Source of the DNA: CAZPXZ01 sp965221505
Lineage (GTDB): Bacteria; Pseudomonadota; Alphaproteobacteria; Rhodobacterales; CAZPXZ01
Assembly: GCA_965221505.1 (NCBI GenBank)
Contig: CBDCSI010000002.1
Location: forward strand, 1,302,001-1,366,000
DNA length: 64,000 nt
Direction: 5' to 3'
Below, piece after piece: positions 35,322 through 44,993 of the stretch. Each line of letters starts with the position of its first letter. The first letter of the stretch is position 1. A program made the position numbers and the translations under genes. Below the pieces are notes generated by a model. The model was not told the DNA's origin. It worked only from the letters and a program-made list of their open reading frames with translations, and did no database searches.

Positions 35322-36248
35322 ATGGCCACGAAGCATTCGCGATCTGCCGCCCGGCTCATGATCTCTCCGGCCGTGATTCTGTTGCTCGGCTGGATGCTCA
35401 TTCCCCTCTCGCTGACGATCTACTTCTCTTTCCTCCGCTTCAACCTCCTGATGCCGACAGGCAACGAAATCGCCATCGGCGCGTTCGGCTGGGAGTTCCT
35501 GAAGATCCCGAGCGCGGACGCCTGGACGGGATGGCTGAACTACGAGTTCTTCCTCACCGACCCCTCCTTCACCGACGCCGTCCGCAACACGCTCACGCTG
35601 GTGATCGGAGTCCTGGTCATCACGGTCGTGGGCGGCGTGCTTCTCGCTCTGCTTCTCGATCAACCGATCTGGGGGCAGGGCATCGTACGGGTGCTCGTGA
35701 TCGCGCCGTTCTTCGTGATGCCGACGGTGTCGGCCCTGGTCTGGAAAAACATGTTCATGAACCCGGTCAACGGGCTCTTCGGACAGTTCGCGACGTCGCT
35801 CGGGATGCAACCTTTCGACTTTCTGGCCCAGGCGCCGCTGGCGTCGATCGTCCTGATCGTGTCCTGGCAATGGCTGCCCTTCGCGACGCTCATCCTGCTA
35901 ACCGCGCTGCAGTCGCTCGACAGCGAGCAGCTGGAAGCGGCCGAGATGGACGGCGCGAGCGCGTTCAACCGCTTCGCCTTCGTGGTCCTCCCGCATCTCG
36001 CGCGCGCGATCACGGTCGTGATTCTCATCCAGACGATCTTCCTCCTGTCGATCTTCGCCGAGATCCTGGTCACTACCAACGGCGGGCCGGGAACGGCGAC
36101 GACCAATCTGACGTTTCTGGTCTACGCGCAGTCGCTGCTTCAGTTCGACGTCGGCGGCGGCTCGGCCGGCGGCGTGATCGCCATCATCCTCGCCAACATC
36201 GTCGCCATCTTCCTGATGCGCATGATCGGCCGGACCCTGGACGCCTGA
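35322..36248 (+). CDS. Polyol ABC transporter permease 1 (SmoF/MtlF-like)
   Basis: This 308-aa MalF-type inner-membrane protein has six helices. The EAA loop LEAAEMDGASAFNRFAFVVLPHL lies at about 205-227 and ends the fifth helix. A first helix at residues about 12-35 (RLMISPAVILLLGW) is followed by a long periplasmic segment. It is translated with the second permease, whose GTG is 2 bp after this stop. Confidence 0.92.
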   Translation: MATKHSRSAARLMISPAVILLLGWMLIPLSLTIYFSFLRFNLLMPTGNEIAIGAFGWEFLKIPSADAWTGWLNYEFFLTDPSFTDAVRNTLTLVIGVLVITVVGGVLLALLLDQPIWGQGIVRVLVIAPFFVMPTVSALVWKNMFMNPVNGLFGQFATSLGMQPFDFLAQAPLASIVLIVSWQWLPFATLILLTALQSLDSEQLEAAEMDGASAFNRFAFVVLPHLARAITVVILIQTIFLLSIFAEILVTTNGGPGTATTNLTFLVYAQSLLQFDVGGGSAGGVIAIILANIVAIFLMRMIGRTLDA

Positions 36249-36250
36249 CC

Positions 36251-37081
36251 GTGGCCCGCGCAGTCAGTCCGACCCGCAAGACGGTGACGTCTATTGCGGC
36301 GTGGACGGTGGGTCTCCTGCTGTTCTTCCCGATCCTCTGGACCTTCCTGACCGGGTTCAAGACCGAGGCGGAGGCGATCGCCTCGCCGCCCTCCTTCCTG
36401 TTCTTCGACTGGAACCTGTCGGCTTACGAGGCGGTCAACCAGCGCACGGACTACTTCAAGCACTTCTGGAATTCCGTCGTCACTTCCTTCGGGTCCACCG
36501 CGCTCGGCCTCGCGATCGCGCTGCCGGCGGCCTGGGCGATGGCTTTCGTGCCCGGACCCCGCACCAAGGACGTGCTGATGTGGATGCTCAGCACCAAGAT
36601 GCTGCCCCCGGTCGGCGTGTTGATCCCGCTCTACCTCATCTTCCGCGACACCAACCTGCTCGACACCCGCATCGGCCTCGTGATCGTGCTGACGCTGATC
36701 AACCTGCCGATCATCGTCTGGATGCTGTTCACGTATTTTCGGGAGATTCCGGTCGACATCCTCGAGGCCGCGCGCATGGACGGCGCGACCCTACGGTCGG
36801 AAATCCTGTTCGTGCTGACCCCGATGGCGCTGCCGGGGATCGCCTCGACGGTCCTCTTGAACGTCATCCTGGCCTGGAACGAGGCTTTCTGGACGCTCAA
36901 CCTCACCGCGGCCAAGGCGGCGCCCCTGACGGCGTTCATCGCCAGTTTCTCCAGCCCCGAGGGGCTGTTCTACGCCAAGCTCAGCGCCGCCTCGACGATG
37001 GCGATCGCGCCGATTCTGATTCTCGGCTGGTTCAGCCAGAAGCAATTGGTGCGCGGCCTCACCTTCGGCGCCGTGAAGTAG
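36251..37081 (+). CDS. Polyol ABC transporter permease 2 (SmoG/MtlG-like)
   Basis: A GTG start 2 bp after the previous stop gives 276 aa; longer frames overlap the first permease. It is a MalG-type permease with six helices and the EAA loop ILEAARMDGATLRSEILFVLTPMALPG at about 170-196. It ends GLTFGAVK, as MtlG-like proteins do. It completes the membrane channel with the preceding gene. Confidence 0.92.
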   Translation: MARAVSPTRKTVTSIAAWTVGLLLFFPILWTFLTGFKTEAEAIASPPSFLFFDWNLSAYEAVNQRTDYFKHFWNSVVTSFGSTALGLAIALPAAWAMAFVPGPRTKDVLMWMLSTKMLPPVGVLIPLYLIFRDTNLLDTRIGLVIVLTLINLPIIVWMLFTYFREIPVDILEAARMDGATLRSEILFVLTPMALPGIASTVLLNVILAWNEAFWTLNLTAAKAAPLTAFIASFSSPEGLFYAKLSAASTMAIAPILILGWFSQKQLVRGLTFGAVK

Positions 37082-37123
37082 CGCGGCGCCAGGGCGGCTT
37101 CCGGCATGCGCAAGGACTGATCC

Positions 37124-38131
<1,008 letters not shown>

Positions 38132-38604
38132 CCCGAGGGCACCGGGACGGAGTCCGGACCGGCGAGCGCGGATCTCGCCTCGGCCCTGCGGGGGTCGCTC
38201 CGTGAAGGGTTCGTCGCCCCGGCGGTTTCCCGGAACGGATTGTGGCGTTTCGTGCCTCAGTGTCCCGGAGTCCCGGGCGGATACGCATGAGGTGACGATA
38301 CCTCGGGGCGGTCTGGTCGATGGCTGATATTGTCGCGACCGGGCGGAGCGCTTCTCTATCCGGGGTCAGTCGTGACACGGCTGAGGATATGGGCCGACAC
38401 GGCGCGGCGCCTGGAATTTGAAGGGCACGACGGCGTAGGGCCGCCTCGCCGACGGCGCCAGGCAATTTCGCATGACCGAACCGAATTCAATCTGCGGACG
38501 CGGTCTCCCGAACGCCGGATTCCCGTCGAAACGGCGACTTGCCAGTAGCACGGCGACACCTCTTTCTCTGGACGCGGGATGCACTGGGATGACCGTGCGA
38601 ACAG
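38132..38604. other. Intergenic region between the polyol operon and a convergent small gene
   Basis: No frame looks protein-like and no clear terminator or repeat is visible. The composition falls below that of the operon. Confidence 0.4.
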
Positions 38605-38838
38605 CTACGGCTCGAGATTGCACCTGTCCGATGTCGAGGCCGAATACCGTCTTGCGGTCATAGAGCGAAAGGGTTCGAGGAGCCGATCCCGTTCTCGCCA
38701 ATCTCCGTAGACTTCCGTCATTTCGCGAATGTCCGGTCGCGAGAGAGCCTCCCTGAGCATGGCCTCATGCTTCTCTTGCCGGCTCTCGGCGTCGCGATCC
38801 GGGTCCCTCAAGTTCTTCGTAATCTCGTTTTCGGTCAT
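38605..38838 (-). CDS. Small hypothetical protein (77 aa), acidic and basic helical
   Basis: The ATG at 38838 is preceded by GGAGAGTACGCCG; an alternative ATG lies 18 bp upstream. The product is hydrophilic and probably mostly helical. Its middle, EALSRPDIREMTEVYGDWRE, looks like a conserved motif: I have seen short proteins with RP.IRE.MEVYG.W.E in alphaproteobacteria, though without a known function. The gene stands alone between the polyol transporter and a ketopantoate reductase-like gene. Some such small genes accompany toxin systems, but nothing here shows that. Confidence 0.55.
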   Translation of the reverse strand: MTENEITKNLRDPDRDAESRQEKHEAMLREALSRPDIREMTEVYGDWRERDRLLEPFRSMTARRYSASTSDRCNLEP

Positions 38839-38949
38839 CGGCGTACTCTCCGGCATTTGACGAGTCGTTGCCGCCAGAGTAGCGGGGATGGAGAGCCTGG
38901 GCCGATCCCTGGATTCGACTTCGCACTCCCGCGTGCGTCGTGTGGGGAT

Positions 38950-39900
38950 TTACCGTGAATTCGTAGATTTCCCGCGCCGTGTCCACGGCGCTTCGCGGGC
39001 TCTGAGAACGGCGACGAGCGTGTCGTTGTATGGCGTAGCGATGCCGAGCCTCCTGCCTCGACTCGATACCTGGCCGTTGATCGCATCCAGTTCCGACGGC
39101 CGCTCGGCCATGTGATCCAGCAGCATGGACGGGCGCGCATGGCCGAGGTCGCGCGCAAAGCCGGTCACATGCGCCACCGGGTCCTCGAAGGAAAACCGAG
39201 TCCCTTCCGCCTGCGCGACTTCGTACGCCTCCCGCATGCAGCCCATGCCGATCGCCCATCGTTCCGGATCCGCGAGGAGTTCGCCGACCGTGCATCGGAT
39301 CGCGGTGCAGGAGCCGCTCAGCGCGACGTTGCAGAGGAATTTTTCCCATACGACCGGGAGGATGTCCGCGTGGGTCCGGACCGGAAACCCGCTCTCGCGC
39401 CACGCTTCGCCGACGGTTTCCAGTCGTTCCGGGTCATGGAAGTCCAGGTCTCCGAGATGAACGCATCGCATGGCGGTGTGCGCGACGTGGCCGGGACCCT
39501 CGACGGATGCGCCAAATCCTTCCGCTACGCCCAGGAGCACCCGCCCGGCGGGCAGGATTGCGCCGACCCGTTCGCCGGCGCCGAGACCGTTCTGGATGGT
39601 CAACGCGACGGCGTTCGGCCCGAGAACCGGTCGAACGGCGCTGGCGGCGGCGACGGCGTCCCGCGCCTTGGTGGCGATGACGACGAGATCGCAGTCTACG
39701 GCGCTCGCCATGTCCTCGATAACGCGAATTCCCCGGATCCTGCGGCTCCCGTCCGGACCGTCGATGCGCAACCCGTGTTGCCGGATCGCGGACATGTGGT
39801 CGGTCCAGGTGTCGTACGCGAGCACCTCGTGACCGCCTTCGGCAAGGTAGCCGGCGTAGACGGAGCCCATGGCTCCGGTTCCGACGATCGCGATTCTCAC
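38950..39900 (-). CDS. Ketopantoate reductase (PanE/ApbA family)
   Basis: A GTG start at 39900 follows GGAGCGAGATCC. The 316-aa protein begins VRIAIVGTGAMGSVYAG, the NADPH-binding GxGxxG, then has IQNGLGAGE at about 99-107 and the conserved catalytic Lys in VVWEKFLCNVALSG at about 180-193. The C-terminal all-helical domain includes ERPSELDAINGQVSSRGRRLGIATPYN, the substrate-binding stretch. The usual reaction is 2-dehydropantoate to pantoate for CoA synthesis, but many family members have other 2-oxo-acid substrates. It is transcribed towards the small gene at 38605. Confidence 0.88.
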   Translation of the reverse strand: MRIAIVGTGAMGSVYAGYLAEGGHEVLAYDTWTDHMSAIRQHGLRIDGPDGSRRIRGIRVIEDMASAVDCDLVVIATKARDAVAAASAVRPVLGPNAVALTIQNGLGAGERVGAILPAGRVLLGVAEGFGASVEGPGHVAHTAMRCVHLGDLDFHDPERLETVGEAWRESGFPVRTHADILPVVWEKFLCNVALSGSCTAIRCTVGELLADPERWAIGMGCMREAYEVAQAEGTRFSFEDPVAHVTGFARDLGHARPSMLLDHMAERPSELDAINGQVSSRGRRLGIATPYNDTLVAVLRAREAPWTRRGKSTNSR

Positions 39901-40040
39901 GGATCTCGCTCCACCGGCTTTACCGTCGTCCGTGGCGGCGCCCTGCCCGACCATACAGGGCGAATTGGACGCCCGGCACGGTACGGAGCGGCTCGATGCA
40001 CGGAATTTCCGGTGCGCGTTCCGACGACGGCGCGGGTCGC

Positions 40041-40805
40041 TCAGGAATCGCAGCAGACCGGGCAGTCGTCCCGCTTTCGGGCCCGGAATATCCGGGTCTC
40101 CGCGTCCAGCGCGTCATAAAGCAACAATCGGCCGTCCAGGAGCGTTCCGGCCCCGGCGAGGAGTTTTACGCATTCGGCCGCCATGACGGAGCCGACGATC
40201 CCGGCCAGGGCGCCGAGAACCCCGATCTCGGCACAGGTCTGCGCCTGTTCCTCGCCGGCGGCCTCCGGAAACACGCATCGCCAGCAGGGGCCGCCGAGCC
40301 AGGGCCGGAAAACGGAGACCGACCCGTCCCAGGCGCCGATGGCGCCGCTGATCAGCGGCACCTCGCATCGGGCGCAGGCCCGGTTGACGGCGTCGCGCGT
40401 GCCGAAATTGTCCGAGCCGTCGAGGACGGCGTCCTGTCCCTGCACCAGTTCGGACGCGTTCTCCGCCTCCAGGCGCACCGGTCTGGGTACGACCTCGACC
40501 TCCGGGTTGATCGCAGCGAGGGTCTCGCGGGCGCTCGCCGTCTTCGGCTCGCCGACCCGCCCGGTCGCGTGCAGGACCTGCCGCTGCAGGTTGGAAAGCG
40601 ACACCCGGTCGTTGTCGACGACCTCGATTCGCCCGACTCCCGCTGCGGCGAGATAGAGCAGCGCGGGGGAGCCGAGACCGCCGGCGCCGATCGCGAGCAC
40701 CCGGGCGCGTTTCAGCCGAACCTGGCCCGCGCCTCCGATCTCGCGCAGGACGATATGCCGCGCATAGCGCTCCAGTTCCCCGGGCGTGAGGGGTTCGCTG
40801 GCCAT
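40041..40805 (-). CDS. moeB: ThiF/MoeB-type sulfur-carrier adenylyltransferase
   Basis: The 254-aa protein has the E1-like fold: RVLAIGAGGLGSPALLYLAAAGVG at about 34-57, VVDNDRVSLSNLQRQVLH at about 62-79, DGSDNFGTRDAVNRAC, and Cys pairs CWRC (about 170) and CPVC (C-terminus) for zinc. It lacks the C-terminal rhodanese domain of MoeBR proteins. It adenylates the C-terminus of a sulfur carrier protein (MoaD or ThiS). It lies 14 bp after cysK, which suggests a joint role in cysteine-derived sulfur handling. Confidence 0.9.
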   Translation of the reverse strand: MASEPLTPGELERYARHIVLREIGGAGQVRLKRARVLAIGAGGLGSPALLYLAAAGVGRIEVVDNDRVSLSNLQRQVLHATGRVGEPKTASARETLAAINPEVEVVPRPVRLEAENASELVQGQDAVLDGSDNFGTRDAVNRACARCEVPLISGAIGAWDGSVSVFRPWLGGPCWRCVFPEAAGEEQAQTCAEIGVLGALAGIVGSVMAAECVKLLAGAGTLLDGRLLLYDALDAETRIFRARKRDDCPVCCDS

Positions 40806-40819
40806 TGCGGATCCGGTCT

Positions 40820-41773
40820 CTACAAGTTCTCGAAGAGCGTCGTACTCAGGTAGCGCTCGGCGAAGGACGGCACGACGGCGACGATGCGCTTGCCCGCCGC
40901 CTCGGGCCTTCGGGCGATGTCGGCCGCGGCGCTCAGCGCGGCGCCGGAGGATATCCCGCCGGGCAGGCCTTCGAGTCGCGCCGCCGCGCGCGCCATTCGG
41001 AACGCGTCGTCGGCGCGAACCGGTATTACCTCGTCGATGACGGACCGGTCCAGGATCTCCGGGACGAACCCGGCGCCGATCCCTTGGATCGGGTGCGCGT
41101 TTGGCTTGCCGCCGGAGAGAACCGCGCTGTCGGCGGGTTCCACCGCCACGATCCGGGTGTTCGGGCTTCGCTCTCGAAGCACGCGTCCGACGCCGGTGAC
41201 GGTTCCGCCCGTGCCGACGCCGGCCACGAAGTAGTCGAGCGCGCCGTCGGTGTCGGTCCAGATCTCTTCGGCGGTCGTGCGCGCATGAATCTCCGGGTTG
41301 GCCGGATTCGCGAATTGCTGCGGGATGACGGAGTTCGGAATCTTCGCCCGCAACTCTTCGGCGCGCGCCACCGCGCCGCGCATCCCCTGTTCGGCGGCGG
41401 TCAGCTCCAGCTCGGCGCCGAGCAGTCGGAGCATCCTGCGGCGCTCCCGGGACATGCTGGCGGGCATGGTCAGGATTAGGCGATATCCCCGTGCCGCTGC
41501 CACGAAGGCGAGCGCGATCCCCGTGTTTCCGGAGGTGGGTTCGATCAGCGTGGTCTCGGGTCCGATTCGTCCCTCGCGCTCCAGCGCGTCGATCATCGCC
41601 ACGCCGATGCGGTCCTTGACGCTCCCGAGCGGGTTGAAGAATTCGAGCTTGGCCAGGATCTCCGCTCCGGCGTTCTCTTTCTCGGCGAGCCGGGAGAGCC
41701 GAACCAGCGGCGTATTGCCGACGGTTCCGGTCATGTCGTCGAAGATTTTTCCACGCGAGTCTGTCTTGCCCAT
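40820..41773 (-). CDS. cysK: Cysteine synthase A (O-acetylserine sulfhydrylase)
   Basis: The 317-aa protein is a PLP fold-II enzyme. GNTPLVRLSRL is at about 19-29, the Schiff-base Lys lies in NPLGSVKDRIG at about 48-58, the substrate loop PTSGNTG at about 77-83, and the PLP-phosphate loop in AGVGTGGTVTGVG at about 184-196. LPGGISSGAAL at about 270-280 closes the site. It makes cysteine from O-acetylserine and sulfide. It precedes moeB by 14 bp in the same direction. Confidence 0.95.
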   Translation of the reverse strand: MGKTDSRGKIFDDMTGTVGNTPLVRLSRLAEKENAGAEILAKLEFFNPLGSVKDRIGVAMIDALEREGRIGPETTLIEPTSGNTGIALAFVAAARGYRLILTMPASMSRERRRMLRLLGAELELTAAEQGMRGAVARAEELRAKIPNSVIPQQFANPANPEIHARTTAEEIWTDTDGALDYFVAGVGTGGTVTGVGRVLRERSPNTRIVAVEPADSAVLSGGKPNAHPIQGIGAGFVPEILDRSVIDEVIPVRADDAFRMARAAARLEGLPGGISSGAALSAAADIARRPEAAGKRIVAVVPSFAERYLSTTLFENL

Positions 41774-42003
41774 ATCGAGCCGAACCGGCGCCTCCTCGTC
41801 TTTCGCGGTTGCGGGCTTCCGGCCCGTGCGCGGGCGCGAATTCTATCGGGTTCGCAAGCGAGATGCCGGGCGCTGCGGCAGCGAGAGCGCCGGCACGCGG
41901 ACTCGGCTGCTGCGAGGCTGGACGTGGTGTCCGGTTCCAGGGTGTGCGACGCATGACCCGCCGGGGTCCGGCCCGCGCCGCGCCGGAGGGGTCGTAAACT
42001 TCA

Positions 42004-42380
42004 TATGGAGTAATGGGCTTGCAGCGATATCAACGACTTACGTGATTTCGGGGAGCCTGAAATCCGGCAATTCGGCGACGACGTCGCATTCGTCGCACAT
42101 CCCGCCAACCGTTGGGGCTGGCTCGAACGAGAGACGGTAAGCTCCTCTACGGGCGGAGCGCGGAACGTGGCAGTGGAAAATCGTCCCGTGAAGAGAACCC
42201 TCTTGGTACCTCTTCGCGTGTTCACGACGTTTACGCAACTCGGTTGCGCTGTCCATCGGTTCCGGGAGCGGTAGAACGCGGGACGCGTTGCCGAGACGTT
42301 TCACGCTCGATTTGTTCATGTGTGCGGCCGACGAAACGCAGGAAATTCGGGGCTGCGGAATCCAGCGAAATTACTCCATA
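42004..42380. repeat. Inverted-repeat-bounded element in copy A
   Basis: TATGGAGTAAT at 42004-42014 and its exact complement ATTACTCCATA at 42370-42380 bound a 377-bp stretch that contains the small minus-strand ORF. The same boundaries occur in copy B (42642-42652; 43010-43019 with one end base changed). No target duplication is visible, so a MITE-like origin is only possible. Confidence 0.5.
42038..42319 (-). CDS. Small hypothetical protein (93 aa) within the repeated element
   Basis: This runs from ATG 42319 to TAA 42038. The product begins MNKSSVKRLGNASRV and ends in a compact block with MCDECDVVAELPDFRLPEIT, where CDEC could bind metal. The comparison with copy B supports this frame: past the indel the second half of B keeps the same protein with several synonymous third-base changes (CCA/CCG, GAA/GAG, GCC/GCT). 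The B copy is broken. A start at the internal MDSATELRKRRE is also possible. I know no family or function. Confidence 0.5.
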   Translation of the reverse strand: MNKSSVKRLGNASRVLPLPEPMDSATELRKRREHAKRYQEGSLHGTIFHCHVPRSARRGAYRLSFEPAPTVGGMCDECDVVAELPDFRLPEIT

Positions 42381-42443
42381 GCAAAATCACTACCCCCCGG
42401 GATGTGGCGGTACGGGCGTCGCGACGTTCCCGCTGTCGCGGCC

Positions 42444-42609
42444 TCAACGCCCGTGCGGCGGAGGCGATTCCGGCGTCAAACCGGCGACTTGACGCGCCTT
42501 GGCCTCGAGTTGCCTCGCGGAGGTCGTCCAACCCTCCTCGAATCCCATGTCCAGGTGCTTCTGTAACTGCTCCCGTTTCGAATGCCGTGCGCCCCAGACC
42601 ATCCGCGTT
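42444..42609 (-). pseudogene. Truncated 3' fragment of the SRPBCC gene
   Basis: The last 55 codons of the SRPBCC gene are repeated here with small changes (SKREQLQKHLDMGFEEGW against STPEQVQKHLEMGFEEGW) and end in the same PPPHGR stop. There is no start. It is the relic left by the tandem duplication. Confidence 0.85.
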
Positions 42610-43248
42610 CCCGCGCCGCGCCGGAGGGGTCGTAAACTTCATATGGAGTAATGGGTTTGCAGCGATATCAACGACTTACGTGATTTCGGGGAGCCTGAAA
42701 TCCGGCAATTCGGCGACGACGTCGCACTCGTCGCACATCCTGTCAACCGTTGGAGCCGGCTCGAACGAGAGACGGCCTGCTCCTCTACGGGATGGAGCGC
42801 GGAACGCCGCTGTAGAAAACCGTCCCGTGAAGAGAACCCTCTTGGCACCTCTTCGCGTGTTCTCGGCCCATACGCAAATCGGTTGCGCTGTCCATCGGTT
42901 CCGGGAGCGGTAGAACGCGGGACGCGTTGCCGAGACGTTTCACGCTCGATTTGTTCATGTGTGCGGCCGACGAAACGCAGGAAATTCGGGGCTGCGGAAT
43001 CCAGCGAATTTACTCCATAGCAAAATCACTACCCCCCGGGATGTGGCGGTACGGGCGTCGCGACGCTCCCGCTGTCGCGGCCTCAGCGCCCGTGCGGCGG
43101 AGGCGATTCCGGCGTCAAACCGGCGACTTGACGCGCCTTGGCCTCGAGTTGCCTCGCGGAGGTCGTCCAACCCTCCTCGAATCCCATTTCCAGGTGCTTC
43201 TGTACCTGCTCAGGGGTCGAATGCCGCGCGCCCCAGACCATCCGCGTT
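42610..43248. repeat. Tandem duplication unit, copy B
   Basis: This is the second unit of the 638-bp tandem repeat. Its right part is the 3' end of the intact SRPBCC gene, so copy B is at the original position and copy A is the added one. It differs from A by scattered substitutions and a 1-bp indel (near 42794) that breaks the small ORF. Confidence 0.9.
42676..42958 (-). pseudogene. Broken second copy of the small ORF
   Basis: Copy B of the 93-aa gene starts identically (MNKSSVKRLGNASRV) but an extra base after CCGCGCTC shifts it to a stop at 42785-42787, giving 57 codons. The original frame continues afterwards to a TAA at 42676, so the loss is recent. Confidence 0.6.
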
Positions 43249-43601
43249 CCGCCGGTATCCGTCTCCGAAAGCTCGACGAAGCCGGTCATGAAAGGGTCCG
43301 GCTGCGGGATATAGCCTTCGCGATACGTATCCGTGAACACCAGCCAGGAGGGCGGTTCGATCTCGAGCCAGATTCCCTTGATTTCGATCTCCTCGCCGTT
43401 CGGCCCCTGCATGTCGATGTTCATGCGCCCGCCCGGCCGGAGGTCGAAGTCCGCCCTCGACACTTGCCAGGGGAGCGGACAGAACCACTGGCGAAGCAGA
43501 TCGGATTCGGTCCAGCATCGCCAGACGACGTCGCGCGGGGCCGCAAGGTTCACGTCGATGCTGAGCGTCAGTTCGGGATCTTCGGCAGGTCGGGGGATCA
43601 T
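43083..43601 (-). CDS. SRPBCC domain protein (AHSA1/START-like)
   Basis: The start at 43601 (MIPRPAEDPELTLSIDVNL) is preferred to an ATG 75 bp upstream because the fold begins here, giving 172 aa. The pattern is that of AHSA1-like SRPBCC proteins: AAPRDVVWRCWTESDLLRQWFCP at about 20-42, FDLRPGGRMNIDM at about 50-62, RMVWGARHSTPEQ and the C-terminal GFEEGWTTSARQLEA helix. These bind hydrophobic ligands. The 3' part is duplicated in the tandem repeat to its right on the minus strand (42444-42609). Confidence 0.85.
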   Translation of the reverse strand: MIPRPAEDPELTLSIDVNLAAPRDVVWRCWTESDLLRQWFCPLPWQVSRADFDLRPGGRMNIDMQGPNGEEIEIKGIWLEIEPPSWLVFTDTYREGYIPQPDPFMTGFVELSETDTGGTRMVWGARHSTPEQVQKHLEMGFEEGWTTSARQLEAKARQVAGLTPESPPPHGR

Positions 43602-43715
43602 GGGTTCAACTCGCTTCGGGTCTCGGAGGCTTGCGCCTGTGCCATGGGCGTCGGCGTGCCGCATGCGGCGTCGCACCGCAGGTCGGCCGGACGGACGCGC
43701 TCCGCTCTTCGGTCG

Positions 43716-44945
43716 TCAGCACGCCGGATCCTCACGAAGTTCGGCTGCGATCCGATCGACGAGGCGACGCGCGACATCCCGCTTGGACATTCGGGGCCAG
43801 GGATCGGGTCCGCTCTCGGTGATCAACACCACACGGTTCTCGTCGGCGCCGAACACGCCCTCGGGGCTCGCCACGTCGTTGGCGACGATCCAGTCGCATC
43901 CCTTGTTCGTACGCTTCGCCGACGCGGCGTCGACCGGGTCGCCGGTTTCGGCGGCGAATCCGATCACCAGGCGGGGGCGGGCCTCCGGCTCCAGTCGCGA
44001 GACTTCCGCCAGAATGTCGGGGTTGGGCACGAGTTCGATCTGCCAGTCGGCCGGGCGGTCGCCGGTTTTCTTGATCTTCGTGTCCCGGCAGCGGGCCGGC
44101 CGCCAGTCCGCCACCGCCGCGGCCGCCACGAACACGTCCGCAGGAAGCGCGCCCAGCGCGGCCTCGCGCATCTCGACGGCGGTTTCGACGGGACGCACCT
44201 CGCAGCCGTCGAGTTCGTCCGAGGCGCCGGGACCCGCCACGAGGGTGACCCTCGCTCCGGATTCGGCAAGAAGAGCGGCGATCGCCCGTCCCTGCTTGCC
44301 CGAGGATCGGTTGCCGAGATACCGGACCGGGTCCAGGGGCTCGTGGGTCGGGCCGGCCGTCACCACCGCGCGCGTTCCCGCAAGCGGCCGAGGTCGGGAC
44401 GGGGACGACAGGCGCGCCAGAACGGCGGCGAGAAGCTCGTCCGGTTCCGTCATGCGTCCGGGACCGGTCTCGCCGCATGCCATGTCGCCGATGTCGGGGC
44501 CGACGAATTCCGCGCCGTCTTCGCGGATCCTGGCTATGTTGCGTTGCGTGGCCGGGTGTTGCCACATTCGGACGTTCATCGCCGGGGCGACCAGAACCGG
44601 CGCGTCCGTTGCGAGGAGCAGCGTCGAAGCCAGGTCGGACCCGAGTCCGCATGCCATCCGGGCGATAAGATTGGCCGTCGCCGGCGCCACGACGACGAGG
44701 TCGGCGGAACGGGAGAGGCGAATGTGGTCGAATTGAGCTTCGGCGCCTGCGTCGTGGAGATGCTCGGCGACAGGCTGACCGGAAATGCTGGCGAGGGAGA
44801 GAGGCGTGACGAATTGCTTCCCGCCTTCTGTCAGTACGCAGCGCACCGTCACGCCGCGTTCCCGGAGCCGCCGGATCAACTCCAGGCACTTGTATGCGGC
44901 AATGCCGCCTCCGATCACCAGCAATACCGTCCTGGACATTGACAT
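43716..44945 (-). CDS. coaBC: Bifunctional phosphopantothenoylcysteine decarboxylase/synthase CoaBC
   Basis: The start at 44945 (ATGTCAATGTCCAGG) follows GGAGCGACC. The 409-aa fusion has the CoaC flavoprotein first (LLVIGGGIAAYKCLELIRRL; PxMN motif in VLVAPAMNVRMW; active Cys in GDMACGETGPGRM), then CoaB from about residue 185 (VVTAGPTHEPLDPVRYLGNRSSGK; IKKTGDRP; GFAAETGD). It turns 4'-phosphopantothenate and cysteine into phosphopantetheine. It is divergent from the SH3 protein gene with only about 50 bp between starts. Confidence 0.95.
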   Translation of the reverse strand: MSMSRTVLLVIGGGIAAYKCLELIRRLRERGVTVRCVLTEGGKQFVTPLSLASISGQPVAEHLHDAGAEAQFDHIRLSRSADLVVVAPATANLIARMACGLGSDLASTLLLATDAPVLVAPAMNVRMWQHPATQRNIARIREDGAEFVGPDIGDMACGETGPGRMTEPDELLAAVLARLSSPSRPRPLAGTRAVVTAGPTHEPLDPVRYLGNRSSGKQGRAIAALLAESGARVTLVAGPGASDELDGCEVRPVETAVEMREAALGALPADVFVAAAAVADWRPARCRDTKIKKTGDRPADWQIELVPNPDILAEVSRLEPEARPRLVIGFAAETGDPVDAASAKRTNKGCDWIVANDVASPEGVFGADENRVVLITESGPDPWPRMSKRDVARRLVDRIAAELREDPAC

Positions 44946-44993
44946 GGTCGCTCCAGCGGGAAGACGCCCTCGTAAGGCCCGGAGTATAACGCC

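Larger units (their letters stand above)
41972..42609. repeat. Tandem duplication unit, copy A
   Basis: Copy A (41972-42609) and copy B (42610-43248) are direct tandem repeats at a 638-bp offset (639 after one indel). They share nearly all bases, including the GTCGTAAACTTCATATGGAG start. Copy A carries a truncated 3' end of the SRPBCC gene and an intact 93-codon ORF. The junction lies in CCGCGTT next to CCCGCGCCGCGCC. Confidence 0.9.
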
